This document shows positions 1-10,238 of a stretch of DNA of 41,328 nucleotides, in pieces. Within the stretch, counting starts at the first letter, position 1; every line of letters begins with the position of its first letter. The DNA comes from Isotricha intestinalis (lineage: Eukaryota; Ciliophora; Litostomatea; Vestibuliferida; Isotrichidae): the NCBI GenBank assembly GCA_023807065.1, contig JAJJLU010003660.1:1-41328 (forward strand), in the 5' to 3' direction. The position numbers and the translations under genes are program-made. The notes beneath the pieces are model-generated. The model did no database searches. It saw only the letters and a program-made list of their open reading frames with translations, and was not told the origin of the DNA.

Positions 1-424
1 ATCATAAGACAATTTTATTAATATTGTATAAAAAATTTTTTATATTAATTATATATTAAATTTATAGGAAAAGTTGAATTAGTTTAACTATTTATTATTT
101 AATTAGGTTTCAATAATAATTTTGATAGCAATTGTTATTATTATCTATGTTTTAAGGTGAATTTCTTTAAAACTTAAATGTAATATTTATTCTCATCTAA
201 ATTTAAGAACGACAACTATTTTATAAAATATTCTCAAAGTTTATTATAAAATTTTTCTGTATAAAAAACAATTTTAAAAAAGAAATTTGAAAAATAAAAA
301 ATTTGTTATAAATAATAAATCTTAATTTTATTTATAAATGTTTGGAAAAAATTATAAAAAAATAAAAATTTAATTTATTCTAATTGTGGATAATTTTATA
401 TAATACAAAATTTTAAAAAATAAA
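1..424. other. Intergenic AT-rich spacer (left edge)
   Basis: This stretch is very AT-rich with short homopolymer runs and stop codons in every frame I followed. It ends in an A-rich leader just before the ATG at 425. I see no gene, RNA or repeat in it, and no telomere-like repeat at the window edge. Confidence 0.5.
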
Positions 425-2917
425 ATGAACATTAACCTTATATATGAGGGAAATCAATTTCAATTTGATATTCCTCAAGAAGTAACATTAGACTATATAA
501 AAGGATTAAGTTCAAAAATTTTTGGAAAAGATCCGTTAATGAATTTATATTATCATAATCAAAATCTCAGTAAATTATCTGATAATATTTTATTGAAAGA
601 TATAATTGAGGAGGATGATGATAATATTATAATCAATGTTCAAAAAAAGCAAATACAACATAAAAGGTTAAATTCTTTTCCAAAAATAACTCAAAATTCT
701 TCTAATAATTCAGTTAATTTAAATGATAATGAAAATACTTTTCAGTTGTTAAAAAATAAATTTACAAGATTTCAAAATCATTTTGAAAATACAATGAAAG
801 AAATAGATTTATTTAATGGAAATTTAGAAGATAATTTTTCAAGTTTGAAAACAATAATCAATGAATATAAAAAAAATATTAAAAAATTTGACCAAAAATT
901 AGCAACGTTTTATGATAATTCTCCTTATCAGTCTTTGAAAGAATTATTTGAAAAAAATATTGATTCAAAATCAATTGAAGAAAATGAATTAAATGATATA
1001 GCCATACAAATTGAAAAATGCGTGTTTAATTATAAATTTTTACAAACTGAATATAATTACCAAAAAAATATTATTTCTTATATTCACTTAAAAATAGAAG
1101 AATTATTACAATTTAAAATTAACATAAATAAATTAGAAGAAAAAGAAGAATTTGATGAAATTGTTAATCAATTAGAATTTATATTTAATGAATTAAATAA
1201 TAATAATTATCAAGTATTTAGACCAATAAGTTTAATTTCAAGTTTATTTAATATTAAAAATGAATCATTGAATGTAGATTTAAAAACTCTAAATAATTCA
1301 ATTGAAAATAAAAGAAATAGTGAAAGTGTATCAAAAACATTAGTAAAAAATGATGATGCTTTCAATGATAGAAAATCATTTCATTTAAAATCAAAAAGTA
1401 TTAATAAACCATTCAAAAATTTTAAAATACCAAACGTTCAAAATTATCAATCTTTAAATTTAAAAAATTTCGATTTATTTCCTTCAAATGATACAACTAA
1501 TAGACATGTAAATGATAATGAAAAAATAATTTCTAATTATAAATCTATTAAAACTATATCAAATAGAAGTTTTTCACCTACACTTGATTTAATAAATATG
1601 AAAAATAATCATTCAATTAAACCTAAAATTATTGAAAAAGAAACTCAAATTTTGAAAAAAAAATCAAATAATAATAATGAAGAAAATAAAATGAATGATG
1701 AAAATCAGAAAAATTTTTTCCAAAGAAAAACAACTAGAAAAAGCACTATGGCTAATATAATTCTTGAAAAAAAAAATAAAGAAATTGAATTAGAAGTTCA
1801 ATTATTTAAAAATGAAAAACTTAATAATTCCGATTCAGATAGTAGTTCAATAACAATTAAGGAAAAAGAAAAAGTAAAATTTAAAATAAATAAAGATAAA
1901 GAGAAAGATAAAGATAAAGAAGAAAACAAAAATAAAGAAAATAAAGAAAATAAAGAAAATAAAGAGAAAGATAAAAATAAAGAAAAAGATAAAAATAAAA
2001 ATAAAGAAAATGAAAAAAATAATAATAAAACAACAACAATGGATCAAATAAATTTAAATCAAGAAAAAGAAAAAAATAAAAAGAAAAATATAAAAGTAAA
2101 TATAAATGATTATTTAAAAGATTTAACTTCTGAAAAAATAGATGAATTAAAATCCAAAAAATCAGAAAAAAATAAAAAAAAAGATGAAAATAAGTTATCA
2201 TTAAATAAAGATAAAAATCAATCACAGGAAAAAGAAAAAAAAATTGAAAAAGAAGAAGAAGATTTAAATAAATTAAAGAACCCAAAAAAAAATGTAATAA
2301 AAATAACCAAGAATAAAATAAGTAATAATAGTAAAAATGGAGAAAATGAAAATTTAAAAAAAAAAGAACAAGGGAATAATATAATAAAAAATAATGGAAA
2401 TCAAAAATCAAAAGAAAAGTTAGAAAAAGATAAAGAAGAAGAAAAAGAAAAAGAAAAAAATAAAAGTAAAATTATAGAAAAAGAAATAGAAGAAAAAAAA
2501 GAAGATAAAAAAAAATCTGATTTTTCTAAAAAAACATCACCAAAAAAAACAGATAATAATGAATTAATTCATGAAGATAAAAAATCATTAAATTCAAAAG
2601 ATTTTTCAAAAGATAATTTAGAAAAATTAAAAGATGAACTTATAAATTCAAAAAAAGATACAAATAATTTACCCAATATTATTAATATAAATTATAAAAC
2701 AAATAAAGTAAATAATATTAATGATAATAACAAAGATTTAATTTCTGTAATTTATAGTATAGGAAATGAAACTAATAACAATGAAAAATCTATTGGTAAA
2801 GATAGTAATTCCAATGAGAAAATTATTATAGATAATGATGTTATTCTAAATGAAAATTTAGATAAAAAAAAAAAATCTAGGAAAAAATCTATGAATAAAT
2901 TTGATTTTATTATATAA
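425..2917 (+). CDS. Charged low-complexity protein with ubiquitin-like N-terminus
   Basis: An 830-residue intronless ORF. Residues 1 to about 75 read like a small beta-grasp (ubiquitin-like or PB1-like) domain: alternating hydrophobic beta-type stretches (INLIYEG, FQFDI, IIINVQ) and a helix after the second strand. Residues about 90-270 are helix-forming and could make a coiled coil. From about residue 480 to the end the protein is dominated by Lys/Glu/Asn/Asp, with runs such as KDKEKDKDKEEN and repeated KENKEN, and it ends in a basic cluster. I do not recognise a named family. Start: first ATG after an A-rich leader; stop TAA. No signal peptide or membrane segment is visible. The long complementary ORFs here are by-products of the low-complexity lysine codons. 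The ubiquitin-like reading rests on pattern only; a scaffold or cytoskeleton-associated role would be a guess. Confidence 0.8.
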   Translation: MNINLIYEGNQFQFDIPQEVTLDYIKGLSSKIFGKDPLMNLYYHNQNLSKLSDNILLKDIIEEDDDNIIINVQKKQIQHKRLNSFPKITQNSSNNSVNLNDNENTFQLLKNKFTRFQNHFENTMKEIDLFNGNLEDNFSSLKTIINEYKKNIKKFDQKLATFYDNSPYQSLKELFEKNIDSKSIEENELNDIAIQIEKCVFNYKFLQTEYNYQKNIISYIHLKIEELLQFKININKLEEKEEFDEIVNQLEFIFNELNNNNYQVFRPISLISSLFNIKNESLNVDLKTLNNSIENKRNSESVSKTLVKNDDAFNDRKSFHLKSKSINKPFKNFKIPNVQNYQSLNLKNFDLFPSNDTTNRHVNDNEKIISNYKSIKTISNRSFSPTLDLINMKNNHSIKPKIIEKETQILKKKSNNNNEENKMNDENQKNFFQRKTTRKSTMANIILEKKNKEIELEVQLFKNEKLNNSDSDSSSITIKEKEKVKFKINKDKEKDKDKEENKNKENKENKENKEKDKNKEKDKNKNKENEKNNNKTTTMDQINLNQEKEKNKKKNIKVNINDYLKDLTSEKIDELKSKKSEKNKKKDENKLSLNKDKNQSQEKEKKIEKEEEDLNKLKNPKKNVIKITKNKISNNSKNGENENLKKKEQGNNIIKNNGNQKSKEKLEKDKEEEKEKEKNKSKIIEKEIEEKKEDKKKSDFSKKTSPKKTDNNELIHEDKKSLNSKDFSKDNLEKLKDELINSKKDTNNLPNIININYKTNKVNNINDNNKDLISVIYSIGNETNNNEKSIGKDSNSNEKIIIDNDVILNENLDKKKKSRKKSMNKFDFII

Positions 2918-3047
2918 AAAAACTTTATGATATTATTATGTAAATGAATTATTATAATTCAATTATTTTATTTTAGAAAAATTAAAATTTAAATTATAGA
3001 ATAAAAGTTAAAAAAAATTTAATTAAACTTTATAAAAAAGAAAAATT

Positions 3048-3832
3048 TTAACAAGCACATTTTTTCTTATTTTTATTTATATTATCCTGAGAATGTTGAA
3101 CTCCATTAACAGATAACCCAGGAATAGGAGGATTATTTTTATTATTAACACTATTATTATTATTTCTAACAATATCATAAATAGAATTTTGTTCTTTATT
3201 CTTATTAGTACTTTCCAATTCATTAATTAAAACATTTTTATCATTAATATCTAATTGTGTAAAAAAAGGTAATTCACTAATACAAGTATAAAACATTTTA
3301 TTAATATTTTCACAAGTATGAGCTGAAGTTTCAAAAAATAATAAATTTTCTTTATCAGCTAATTCTTTTCCTTCTTTTTCTTGAACTTCTCTTGGTAAAT
3401 CAAGTTTATTACCACATAACACTAATAATGCATTATCAGTATTATTTTGTTTAATAAAATTAATCCAATTATTTAAATTTTCAAATGTTGATTTTTTTGA
3501 AATATCATATATAATAAAAACTACACTTGATCCTTTTACATAAGAAGGAATTAATGCTTTATATCTTTCTTGACCTGCTGAATCCCAAAATTGAAGTTTA
3601 ATTGAATTATCTTTATATTCTATTGTTTTTGTTGCAAAATCTACTCCTATTGTTGGCTAATTTTTTTTAAATTTTTTTATTATATAAATTTATTTACATC
3701 ATATCCTTCTTTAAAATCATTTGATATAAAACGATTCATTATTGATGTTTTCCCTACATATATATCTCCAACAAATACCATTTTATAACGAATTGTCATT
3801 ACACTTGTACCTAAATCTTCTGTGTCATTCAT
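3048..3832 (-). CDS. Rab6-like small GTPase (two exons)
   Basis: Exon 1 is 3698-3832 and exon 2 is 3048-3656, spliced across a 41-nt intron to give 247 residues. P-loop GDIYVGKT is at residues 22-29. PTIGVDF (switch I) follows directly after the splice, then WDSAGQE (G3, Ser where most Rabs have Thr), GNKLD (G4) and ETSA (G5). The stretch from switch I through the G3 motif and IPSY resembles Rab6, which works in Golgi-retrograde and Golgi-ER vesicle traffic; this assignment is by family resemblance. The C terminus is KKKCAC, a CxC double geranylgeranylation signal, so membrane anchoring is expected. An Asn-rich linker precedes it. The chosen ATG gives an 18-residue lead before the first strand. 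Without the intron the frame breaks, so splicing is needed. Confidence 0.9.
3657..3697 (-). other. 41-nt GT-AG intron in the Rab6-like gene
   Basis: On the minus strand the segment begins GTAAAT and ends ATTAG. It is almost pure A/T, contains in-frame stops, and its length is not a multiple of three. Removing it joins ...FKEGYD to PTIGVDF exactly as in Rab proteins (phase 0). Confidence 0.9.
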
Positions 3833-4439
3833 TTTTTTTATTATTTTTTGTTTTGAATTTTATTTTATTTATAGAATTTATTATTTATTTTTTCTTTTTT
3901 TTAATATTTTTCAGAAAAAGGTTTTTGAATTGATATTTTATAACGTTTAAAAAAAATAACAAAAAATATTTGATATTTTTAACACTTTTAAACTCTAAAA
4001 ACATAATTCAATAAATATCTAATAGTGAAATTTAAATAATAAAAAACAATAAGAACTAATGGGAAATTATTTAATCATCATATGAATTAATTAAAAATAA
4101 AAGTAAAGATATAATCCAAAAATATATTAAAAAATTAATATCTATATGATAATAATGGAAGGAATTTTATTAAGATTCATTCAATATATTTTAAATTTTT
4201 TGATAATAAGGATATTTGATAAAATATAAAAATAAAATATTATTTGGATAATAAATAATTTAATTCTGAAATATATAAAAAAAAAATAAATATATTATAA
4301 TAAATATTATATTATCATGATTAATAATAATAAAATATTCTTTTAAATAAAAGGAAAAAAACTGAACTTATTTTTTAATTTTATTAAATTTGATATATAT
4401 AATGGTTTATTTGTAAATTAAGAAGATTTAATGTTTGTT
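3833..4439. other. Intergenic spacer between Rab6-like and formin genes
   Basis: About 600 bp of AT-rich sequence between the 5' end of the Rab gene and the 3' end of the formin gene. Short open stretches on the plus strand are interrupted by many TAA and TGA codons. Nothing can be supported as a gene. It should hold the Rab promoter. Confidence 0.4.
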
Positions 4440-7400
4440 TTAACTGGATTTTTTTATAGCATTCATTTTCATCATTTTTGATATTAAATCTCTTTGAATT
4501 CCTACTCTGTCTCCAATGTTATGTTTTGGAACAAAAGCTTTTTTTTCAACTATTTTAGGCATTGCACTATCAACATCTTTGAAAAAATTATTAAATAATT
4601 TAAATAACTCATCAGGATTATTATATATATTTTCTTTTGAATTAACACAAAAATAACTCATTAAATTTTTATATTTGCTTTCAATATCACTAATCTCACT
4701 TTTAATTTTAGTTTTTTCATTTTTGAATTTTATTAAAAATGTTTCTGCATTTTCTTTAAATTTATCATTATTTTTAAGAGCTTTAATATTATTTTCAAGT
4801 TCTCTTGAATTTCCAACAACTCTTTTGCAATTTTTAGGAGTTTCAATAAATGAATAATCTAAAGCATTTTTCACTTCTTCAAATTTTTCAGAAATATTTC
4901 TAAAATCAGGATGTGAATTAACAATCAATTGACACATATATTGAAGTAAACTTTGGCCATTTTTTCCTTTTGTATCTTTTAATTTAGATAAAGAATTTAA
5001 ATCAAATCCATCTGCTTGTCCTTTTTCAGTTCCTCCATTTATTATATTTCCTACTGTCAATACATATGAAAATAATAATTTTATTGTTTCATCATTTTTT
5101 AATTTATCAATTGCTAAATTTACTATTTTTATCATTTTTTCCATTTTCGGTAGTTGATCATCATAATCATTTATAAATTGCCATATTTCTAATTTTTCTT
5201 TTGAATTTGTTATATTATATAAACTAATTAAATATTCTTCTCCTTTTTCAAATATTGTATTTTCATTATTGTTTTTATGATGTTTATATTCTTCTATTTC
5301 ATCATCTTTTATATATTCTCGATTTAATGATTCAACATTTGAAGAAGATAATAATGTAGAATCCATTGTTTCTAATGCTAAGGATACTGTTGAAATTGCA
5401 GGCAATTTTGCTATTGTTATTCCCACACTTTGTGCTCTTTTTGCATTTAAAAATGTTACTTTTTCAGATTTTGCTGATACTGTTGCATTTATTGAAGTTA
5501 CTTTGGGTGCTACCTTTTTTATGGAAAATGAATCCCAAATTTCATCCATTTTTACATCTTGTTCATTTATTGATTTCCATATTGAAGAATTCATTTCTTC
5601 ATTATTTGGATTTAAAATTATTCTATTCCAACCTAAAGGTTTGCAACGTTGAGGTGGTTTTAATTTGGGTTTTGTTGGCATTATTCTTTGAGGCATTAAA
5701 GGAAAACCAGGGAGTCCTGGTACTCCTGGAACTCCTGGAACTCCTGGGACTCCTGGTACTCCTGGGACTCCAGGAACTTTTGGTACTCCTGGTATTCCCG
5801 GAACAGAAGGTACTCCTGGGACTCTTGGTATACCAGGAACAGATGGAATAGTACTTCCTGGAACAGGTGGTATGGTACTTCCAGGAACAGATGGTATAGT
5901 ACTTCCAGGAACAGGTGGTATACTACTTCCAGGAACAGGAGGTATGGTACTTCCTGGTACTGGAGGGATAGTACTTCCTGGAACAGGTGGTATAGTACTT
6001 CCAGGAACAGGTGGAATGGTACTTCCTGGAACAGGTGGTATAGTACTTCCAGGAACAGGTGGAATGGTACTTCCTGGAATAGGTGGAATATTACTTCCAG
6101 GAACAGGTGGTATTGTACTTCCTGGTACTGGTGGAATAGTACTTCCTGGAACAGGAGGTATAGTACTTCCAGGAACAGGTGGAATGGTACTTCCTGGTAC
6201 TGGAGGGATACTACATTTACTTGGAACATTGGGAATTGAAGAATGAATTTTATCTGTTGATGTATTTGTTGTTTTATCAGTGGTTATTTGTGATAAAGAA
6301 GTATTAATATTGTTTTGTTCACTGAAATCATTATCTTTTTTTCTTTCTTTACCTAAAAATTCGAAATTGTCATTCATTATTATACTTACACTAGCAAATC
6401 TAATTTTCATGGAATTAATTTGTTGTTTTAATTTTCTTTCCTCTTCATCTTTTTTAAGATTTTCATCTAAAATAGATTTATTTTTAGTTTCTTGTTCATC
6501 TAACTGAGCATTAAGTAAGTCATTATTTTTTTTTAATTCAATATTTAAATTTTTTAAATCTTCCAATTCAAAATCTTCAACTTCTGCTCTCATTTTTTCT
6601 TTATTAATGAATTCTTTAAGTTTCATTTGATATTCTTTAATTTCATTTTCTAATTTTTTATTATTATCTTTTAAAGAAGAACAATATTTTTGAAGAATAC
6701 TAAAATCATCTTTCATTACATCTTTAGTTATTCTTTGAATATTAACTCTTCCTTCGTTATCAACATTAATTTTTTTTCCAATTTTTAAATTATATCTTTC
6801 AAGAGGACGATAAGGATCATAATAACCTGCTTCATCAGTACAAACTTCACTTAATTTTTTAAACATAATAAAATCAGCTACTATTTCATCATAAAATTTT
6901 TGATGTTGAAAAACATATTCCGTTCTTTTATTTAAGCTTGCCATTGCTTCTTCATATTTTTTAATTTTATTTTTGTATTCTTCAATTTGAAATGAAGTTC
7001 CTTCTACAACTTCATCTGTGATTTTTTGATATTTGTCTAATAATTCTTTATAATCAGGTTCATTTAATTTAGTATTAGAACCTTTAATTTCTAAACTTTC
7101 AGTTATTTTAGCTTCTCTTAATTTTAAAATTAAATTATTTAAATCACTTTTATTTCCTCTATCCTGAGTATCAGTAAGCATATTTACTATAATAGTTAAA
7201 GCTGAAATTTTAACTTCATAATAATTTTCAGCTAATAATTTACAATAACCTTCTAATAATTTAGTTCCAGTATCTTTAGAATAAGATAAAGCAGCATCTA
7301 AAAAACAAGAAGGAAATTTTTCATATAAATAATTTTGTAATATTAAAAATACATCTAGCATTTGTTTAATAACATTTAATTTACTAGTATTTTCTACTAA

Positions 7401-8018
7401 AATTTTATAAAATGAAGCTATTAAATGTTTATTTTCATTTATATATTGACATGCATTTTGATATACTATTAATCCTGAAATTCCTTCTGTTGCATAAGCT
7501 AAGAGATTTGCTTTTGCATTTTGAGTTATATTTATTAATTTTTCAAAACCTTCATTTACTATAAATATATTTGCAAATTGAGGAGCTTTTGCATTTGTCC
7601 CTATTAATTTACATGTCACCTTTAATTTATTTATTTGTTGTGTGTTTGCCTCTTCTGTGTTTAAAAAATTATCAAATTCATTTATTATTTCTTTTATTAA
7701 TGGCACACAATCTATTAATATAAAAACGGTTTTATCTGTAAATTTAGATTCTAATATTTCATAATCTGATATTATATATTTTGTTTTTTCATCATATAAA
7801 CAATATTTTTCTAAATCTTCTACTTTTGAAATTCCTTTTTTATCTTTTAAAAATTGTTGTTCTTGTAAATGAAATGGAGTAAAACTATTTAATTTTATTT
7901 CATATATTTCACTATCTGAATTTTCAAAATGAAATCTAACATTTCTTTCTTTTTTTACAATTGATTTATGTTGTCCTTGTCTACTCATACTCAAAGACAT
8001 ATTATTCATATTATTCAT
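4440..8018 (-). CDS. Formin (GBD/FH3-FH1-FH2)
   Basis: A 1192-residue intronless actin nucleator/elongation factor. Residues about 100-330 are helical and match the GTPase-binding/FH3 (diaphanous-inhibitory) region; about 330-400 and 450-560 are coiled coil. FH1 (603 to about 780) is 16 octapeptides of the type TIPPVPGS, then PGV/PGI collagen-like triplets; it would recruit profilin-actin. FH2 starts near 790: GWNRI with W797, then a lasso/linker, the signature FLNAKRAQSVGI, and GNIINGGTEKGQADGF followed by LSKLKDTKG in the dimer core. The C-terminal tail is basic (GDRVGIQRDLISKMM) and could be DAD-like. Length and order fit diaphanous-type formins. It sits divergently 195 bp from the proteasome alpha-2 gene. 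Start: the first of several ATGs (MNNMNNMS), so the true start could be a few codons later. Confidence 0.95.
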   Translation of the reverse strand: MNNMNNMSLSMSRQGQHKSIVKKERNVRFHFENSDSEIYEIKLNSFTPFHLQEQQFLKDKKGISKVEDLEKYCLYDEKTKYIISDYEILESKFTDKTVFILIDCVPLIKEIINEFDNFLNTEEANTQQINKLKVTCKLIGTNAKAPQFANIFIVNEGFEKLINITQNAKANLLAYATEGISGLIVYQNACQYINENKHLIASFYKILVENTSKLNVIKQMLDVFLILQNYLYEKFPSCFLDAALSYSKDTGTKLLEGYCKLLAENYYEVKISALTIIVNMLTDTQDRGNKSDLNNLILKLREAKITESLEIKGSNTKLNEPDYKELLDKYQKITDEVVEGTSFQIEEYKNKIKKYEEAMASLNKRTEYVFQHQKFYDEIVADFIMFKKLSEVCTDEAGYYDPYRPLERYNLKIGKKINVDNEGRVNIQRITKDVMKDDFSILQKYCSSLKDNNKKLENEIKEYQMKLKEFINKEKMRAEVEDFELEDLKNLNIELKKNNDLLNAQLDEQETKNKSILDENLKKDEEERKLKQQINSMKIRFASVSIIMNDNFEFLGKERKKDNDFSEQNNINTSLSQITTDKTTNTSTDKIHSSIPNVPSKCSIPPVPGSTIPPVPGSTIPPVPGSTIPPVPGSTIPPVPGSNIPPIPGSTIPPVPGSTIPPVPGSTIPPVPGSTIPPVPGSTIPPVPGSTIPPVPGSSIPPVPGSTIPSVPGSTIPPVPGSTIPSVPGIPRVPGVPSVPGIPGVPKVPGVPGVPGVPGVPGVPGVPGLPGFPLMPQRIMPTKPKLKPPQRCKPLGWNRIILNPNNEEMNSSIWKSINEQDVKMDEIWDSFSIKKVAPKVTSINATVSAKSEKVTFLNAKRAQSVGITIAKLPAISTVSLALETMDSTLLSSSNVESLNREYIKDDEIEEYKHHKNNNENTIFEKGEEYLISLYNITNSKEKLEIWQFINDYDDQLPKMEKMIKIVNLAIDKLKNDETIKLLFSYVLTVGNIINGGTEKGQADGFDLNSLSKLKDTKGKNGQSLLQYMCQLIVNSHPDFRNISEKFEEVKNALDYSFIETPKNCKRVVGNSRELENNIKALKNNDKFKENAETFLIKFKNEKTKIKSEISDIESKYKNLMSYFCVNSKENIYNNPDELFKLFNNFFKDVDSAMPKIVEKKAFVPKHNIGDRVGIQRDLISKMMKMNAIKKSS
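5829..6212 (-). repeat. 24-bp coding minisatellite, 16 units (formin FH1)
   Basis: Sixteen 24-bp units encode (T/S/N)IP(P/S)(V/I)PGS at formin residues 603-730. Units differ by a few synonymous bases and rare substitutions (one N, one I, two IPSVPG units). The repeat keeps other frames open on both strands, which produces spurious ORFs rich in LPGTGG on the plus strand. Confidence 0.9.
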
Positions 8019-8213
8019 ATTATTAATTAAAATTTTCTAATTAAAAACAATTATTAATTAAATTAACCGAATAAATCAGTAAATTAAAAATAAAAAAAAT
8101 CAATCTAAAAATAAAAAAATAAAATTAAAAAAAAATAAAAAAAAAATTAAAAAAACGAAGAAAGAGAACCTTTTAAAACCCAAAAAAAAATATAAAAAAA
8201 AAAAAAAAATTAA
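8019..8213. promoter_or_regulatory. Divergent promoter region, formin / PSMA2
   Basis: 195 bp between two oppositely oriented start codons. It becomes almost pure A (sense strand) in the last 100 bp before the plus-strand ATG, the same A-rich leader seen before other start codons here. No defined box can be named. Confidence 0.4.
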
Positions 8214-8906
8214 ATGTCAAACAATTTTTCCCTAACAACATTTTCAAACGATGGTTCCTTAGACCAAGTAAACTATGCAATAACAGCAGCAAACAACGGT
8301 GAAACAACATTAGGATTGAAAACAAAAGAGGGAGTGATATTAGCATGTGAGAAGAACCTAAACTCAATATTAGTGGACAGTACTTCATTTTCGAAGATAA
8401 ACAACTTAAGTAAATATATAGGAATAGCATATTCAGGATTATCTCCAGATTGTAGAGTATTATTAAAGAAAGCAAGGAAAGAATTTCAAGAATATAAATT
8501 GAAATTTATGGATGATTTAATGCCAGTACATTCCCTTAGTCGTGAAGTCGCAAATGTAATGCAAGAATACACTCAAAGCGGTGGTGTGAGACCTTTCGGA
8601 GTTTGCTTACTTATGGCTGGATATGATAGAGAAGGACATCATCTATATCAGATCGACCCTTCAGGAGCTTATTATGAATTAAAAGCTGGGGCCATTGGAA
8701 AAAATAAAAGTAGAGCTACTCAAAATTTGGAAAGAAGGTATAAAGATGGTTTAAGTATTGATGATGGACTTAGTATTATGATTAGTACTCTTAGAGAAGG
8801 ATATGATGGAGAAGTTACTGAAAATAATATTGAAATTGCTATTTTGAAAAATAGTGGGTTTGAGTTGTTGACTCCTGAACAAGTTAAGAATTATTTGAAA
8901 GATTAA
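8214..8906 (+). CDS. PSMA2: 20S proteasome subunit alpha type-2
   Basis: 230 residues, the usual alpha-subunit length. The N terminus FSLTTFSNDGSLDQVNYA is the alpha-subunit signature helix and gate region, normally FSLTTFSP.G.L.Q.EYA in alpha-2. The segment MQEYTQSGGVRPFGVCLL is close to the alpha-2 family consensus, followed by IDPSGAYYELKAGAIGKN and the C-terminal LTPEQVKNYLKD. Alpha subunits are non-catalytic; they form the outer ring and gate of the 20S core. In the signature, Pro is replaced by Asn-Asp and the usual YEYA/IEYA Glu is Asn (VNYA), a small oddity. Synonymous codons change from A/C-ending at the 5' end to T-ending at the 3' end. Start: first ATG after an A-run; stop TAA. Confidence 0.95.
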   Translation: MSNNFSLTTFSNDGSLDQVNYAITAANNGETTLGLKTKEGVILACEKNLNSILVDSTSFSKINNLSKYIGIAYSGLSPDCRVLLKKARKEFQEYKLKFMDDLMPVHSLSREVANVMQEYTQSGGVRPFGVCLLMAGYDREGHHLYQIDPSGAYYELKAGAIGKNKSRATQNLERRYKDGLSIDDGLSIMISTLREGYDGEVTENNIEIAILKNSGFELLTPEQVKNYLKD

Positions 8907-9077
8907 ATTTTTCTTTTTTTGATAAGATTGAATTTTTTATGAAGTTTTTAATGGAATTTTTGGAAATGTGTTTTTTTAAAAGATATTAAATTAAATTTAA
9001 ATTTTTTTTTTCATTTTTTTTTCAAAATATTTTTCTTTATTTATAATGCAGGCTTAAATAATATATATTTAATTTTT

Positions 9078-10238
9078 TCAAATATTTATTTGTGATATTT
9101 TATATAACCAATTTTTACTTATATTAGGTCTTATTTTTCCATAATTTGTTGAAGTATATTTGTTTATTGAATATTTGAAATCTTCAACAATCTCATCTAT
9201 AACAATTAAATTAGAATCATCATTTAAATTATCTTTATTAAGCTCAACTAAATTTTTATTTTTTTTATTTTTTTTCTTTTTTCTTTTTCCTTTTTTTAAA
9301 GGTATATCAGAAGAATTAATATACTCAACTAATTCATCAATATCTTTGACATTAACATTAATAATATTATCATTAACAATTTCTTTTTCATTTTTAAATT
9401 CTTCAATTTTTTCTTCTTCCTCATCTTCTTTTTCTTCTTCATTATTATATTCAATATTATATTCATCATCAGAAAGATAAATATCATTTTTAAATTGATT
9501 TAAATAAGATTCAAATCTATCTTTTTCACCTATTGAACTTATTTTTTCTAATTTTTCATAATCTTCATCTTTTATAAAATTACTTATTTCACTTTGACTT
9601 AAAATATTTCTTAAAAAAATTTCTATTAAAATACTTCCTATATCAAAATAATATGTTCTATTAAAAGCACTTTTAAAAATTGTTTGTATATCATTTCCAG
9701 TTTGATTTAAACAATTTCTAATTTTGAAAATTTTTTGAACATTAACATTTGAAAAATCTATATAATTTTCAGCAATATAATTAATTAAAGGAATTAATTT
9801 AGTAGATAAAACATTAAGAATAAAAATAGCAAAATGATAATGAAGTTCTTCACAATAATATTTTATATCTTTTGAAAAACGAATTGATTTATTTGTTATT
9901 GTATGTTTATTATTATAATTTTTAAAAGTATTTTCAAAAATATCTATTAAAATATCTTCAACTCTGTTTTCTATTTTTAATTGGAAATTTTCTAAATCAC
10001 AAGAATCTAAAATTTCCCATTTTTTTGAAAATTCTTTTTTATTATCTTCATTGTTTGCTTTAATTAATAAAGATTCATTTTTATTTATTGTATATTCATT
10101 AATATTTTCTTCTTCTATACTATTATTATCTGAAGTTGATTGGGATTGAAATGTTTTTTCTTGTTTATTTTTTTCATTTTTTATTCTTGCATTTATTTCA
10201 TTTTGATTTGATTGTTTATTAATAAGAATATTTGACAT
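9078..10238 (-). CDS. Hypothetical acidic protein with basic NLS-like patch
   Basis: 386 residues, family not recognised. Residues about 70-235 look like a folded helical domain (CEELHYHFAIFILNVL, LIPLINYIAENYIDF, YYFDIGSILIEIFLRNIL). A very acidic segment follows (YNNEEEKEDEEEEKIEEF), then a Lys cluster KKGKRKKKKNKKNKN that could be a nuclear localisation signal, and a short conserved-looking tail ending NWLYKISQINI. No signal peptide or membrane helix. Start: first ATG (MSNILINKQSNQ), supported by stops upstream. The complementary ORF of about 106 codons is a shadow of the acidic/Lys repeats. The acid/base arrangement hints at a nuclear or chromatin role, but that is inference. Confidence 0.75.
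   Translation of the reverse strand: MSNILINKQSNQNEINARIKNEKNKQEKTFQSQSTSDNNSIEEENINEYTINKNESLLIKANNEDNKKEFSKKWEILDSCDLENFQLKIENRVEDILIDIFENTFKNYNNKHTITNKSIRFSKDIKYYCEELHYHFAIFILNVLSTKLIPLINYIAENYIDFSNVNVQKIFKIRNCLNQTGNDIQTIFKSAFNRTYYFDIGSILIEIFLRNILSQSEISNFIKDEDYEKLEKISSIGEKDRFESYLNQFKNDIYLSDDEYNIEYNNEEEKEDEEEEKIEEFKNEKEIVNDNIINVNVKDIDELVEYINSSDIPLKKGKRKKKKNKKNKNLVELNKDNLNDDSNLIVIDEIVEDFKYSINKYTSTNYGKIRPNISKNWLYKISQINI

Noticed and set aside
1847..2411. Long minus-strand ORFs opposite the Lys/Glu-rich gene
   Set aside because: They are Phe/Leu/Tyr-rich mirror images of AAA/GAA/AAT codons and have no family features.
3048..3422. Rab6-like ORF starting at the internal Met near 3422
   Set aside because: This would lack the P-loop and switches; the upstream exon and intron give a complete Rab.
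5829..6212. CRISPR-like array
   Set aside because: Units are contiguous 24-bp coding repeats without spacers, in a eukaryotic gene.
5366..6246. Open frames on both strands (LPGTGG, FQEVPFH repeats) over the formin FH1
   Set aside because: The 24-bp repeat lacks stops in several frames; only the minus-strand frame joins the FH3 and FH2 domains.
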